A stretch of 64,000 nt of DNA. Origin: CAWBRT01 sp963832365. Its GTDB lineage: Bacteria > Acidobacteriota > Terriglobia > Terriglobales > Acidobacteriaceae. Below, in pieces: positions 63,356 to 64,000 of this stretch; the first letter of the stretch is position 1, and every line of letters begins with the position of its first letter. The notes beneath the pieces are model-generated. The model saw only the letters and a program-made list of their open reading frames with translations, had not been told where the DNA came from and ran no database searches. The translations under genes were made by a program, and so were the position numbers. The stretch spans positions 62,001 to 126,000 of the forward strand of contig CAWHUL010000023.1 in the NCBI GenBank assembly GCA_963832365.1, in the 5' to 3' direction.

Positions 63356-64000
63356 GCCGCCTCCTGGACGCTCGCCCTGCCCTGGACAAAAAATGGAATG
63401 GACACGGCAAAAAGGAGCAAAATGCGCAAGACCTGCTGAACGATGATTACTTCCAAAAGAGAGGCGTGGAAAACGGCGACTCCTGCCATTACCAATCCGC
63501 TGACCACGAGTTGGAACCAGCCGGTATTGGCGATCCGGCGAGACATTTCGTAAGTAATCAGCACGACGCTCAGGGCGTAGGTGCCCGTGGCAATCGCATT
63601 CATCGTCAGCAGCAGCTTCATTCCTTCGTGGTGAAAGCCGTTTCCGAACAACGTCCCGATCACCAGGCCCGGGAACGCTGCCAACAACAAAACAAAACCG
63701 ACGGACAGACCGGTGACAAACAGCAGCGGCACGACCAAGGTCTTGCGGCTTTCATGTTCCACGGTTTGACCGGCGGAAACCGGGAACATCGCGCTGGTCA
63801 CCGACCAGGTGGCGAAGTAGAGAAGGCGCCCGACCAGTGCAACGGCGGCGTACAAGCCGGCATCGCGCGGCGCAAAGTAGTGCTTCACCATCAGGATGTC
63901 GATATTGCTGATGATGACCTGCCCAATAAAGAAGATGATCGCCTGCACGCCCTCGCTGAAAGAAGCGACCTGCCCCGGTCCGGATTCGCCGCGCAGGGCG
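63352..64000 (-). CDS. Polysaccharide flippase / Wzx-MATE-type membrane protein (5' end outside window)
   Basis: At least 216 residues, continuing past the window edge. Segments such as AIIFFIGQVIISNIDILMVK, HYFAPRDAGLYAAVALVGRL, TLVVPLLFVTGLSVGFVLLL and LLTMNAIATGTYALSVVLIT are multi-pass; 'SNIDILMVKHYFAPRDAGLYAA' (shortened) is the typical start of the second half of Wzx-like flippases that move lipid-linked sugar units. Only the C-terminal half is here. The stop overlaps the next gene by 4 bases. Confidence 0.8.
   Translation of the reverse strand, partial: ALRGESGPGQVASFSEGVQAIIFFIGQVIISNIDILMVKHYFAPRDAGLYAAVALVGRLLYFATWSVTSAMFPVSAGQTVEHESRKTLVVPLLFVTGLSVGFVLLLAAFPGLVIGTLFGNGFHHEGMKLLLTMNAIATGTYALSVVLITYEMSRRIANTGWFQLVVSGLVMAGVAVFHASLLEVIIVQQVLRILLLFAVSIPFFVQGRASVQEAA

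Overview
The window reads as a chromosomal segment of a GC-rich, Gram-negative-type bacterium, most likely an Acidobacteriota member related to Koribacter or Terriglobus (inference). The grounds are the many copies of a 'ctgagcgcagcgaag'-type dispersed palindrome, acidobacterial-style Ser/Thr kinases with an N-terminal zinc ribbon, a putative-Ig secreted protein, an outer-membrane barrel protein, an AsmA protein, and housekeeping genes with conserved but divergent motifs. No rRNA, tRNA or CRISPR array was found.

Layout. 1-9.3 kb: a phospho-signalling cluster with a PP2C phosphatase, a zinc-ribbon/triple-FHA/ABC transporter fusion, a membrane FHA protein, an exported protein with a trypsin-like C-terminus, an exported calpain-like cysteine protease and a Ser/Thr kinase with TPR repeats. 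9.5-11.6 kb: a triple-PilZ protein followed by a membrane diguanylate cyclase. 11.6-14.5 kb: a long palindromic repeat, then a fluoride riboswitch, the fluoride channel gene crcB/fluC, three DUF190 domains in two genes and a frameshifted phosphoesterase. 15.4-17.4 kb: an isoleucine-rich leader peptide and attenuator in front of ilvB. 17.5-19.6 kb: AsmA and a lone response regulator. 19.7-26.6 kb: a 3-hydroxybutyrate/acetoacetate catabolic block (two thiolases, a two-subunit CoA transferase, 3-hydroxybutyrate dehydrogenase, an MHS-family transporter). 27-33 kb: DUF1015, a class V aminotransferase and serA, then a second class V aminotransferase on the other strand. 33.2-38.3 kb: a degraded prophage-like island (repressor with tandem operators, zinc ribbon, sigma-like factor, small basic protein, tyrosine phosphatase, a chimeric glucosaminidase, holin-like small proteins).

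38.3-45.3 kb carries a 2-oxoacid dehydrogenase locus (E2, cytochrome c, E1-beta, E1-alpha), lipB and hemB on the minus strand. Five of its reading frames are broken by small indels, so this stretch is either decaying or poorly sequenced; an apparent LipB-E1-alpha fusion is explained by one missing base. 45.5-59.7 kb is the housekeeping core: mutS2, an HD hydrolase, an outer-membrane protein, dnaG, rpoD, dnaB, purL and purF, with an 876-base gene-free region between rpoD and dnaB that holds deeply nested inverted repeats and ends in a strong terminator. 59.77-61.29 kb is a complete IS1182-type element sitting in the loop of the purF terminator. The window ends in what looks like the edge of a polysaccharide cluster (thymidylate-kinase-like protein, two uncharacterised proteins, a truncated flippase).

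The most distinctive signals are the phosphatase/kinase/FHA/calpain cluster, the complete ilv attenuator with its antiterminator, the fluoride-riboswitch operon with a DUF190 array, the candidate structured RNA upstream of dnaB, the IS inside a terminator loop, and the mosaic glucosaminidase gene.
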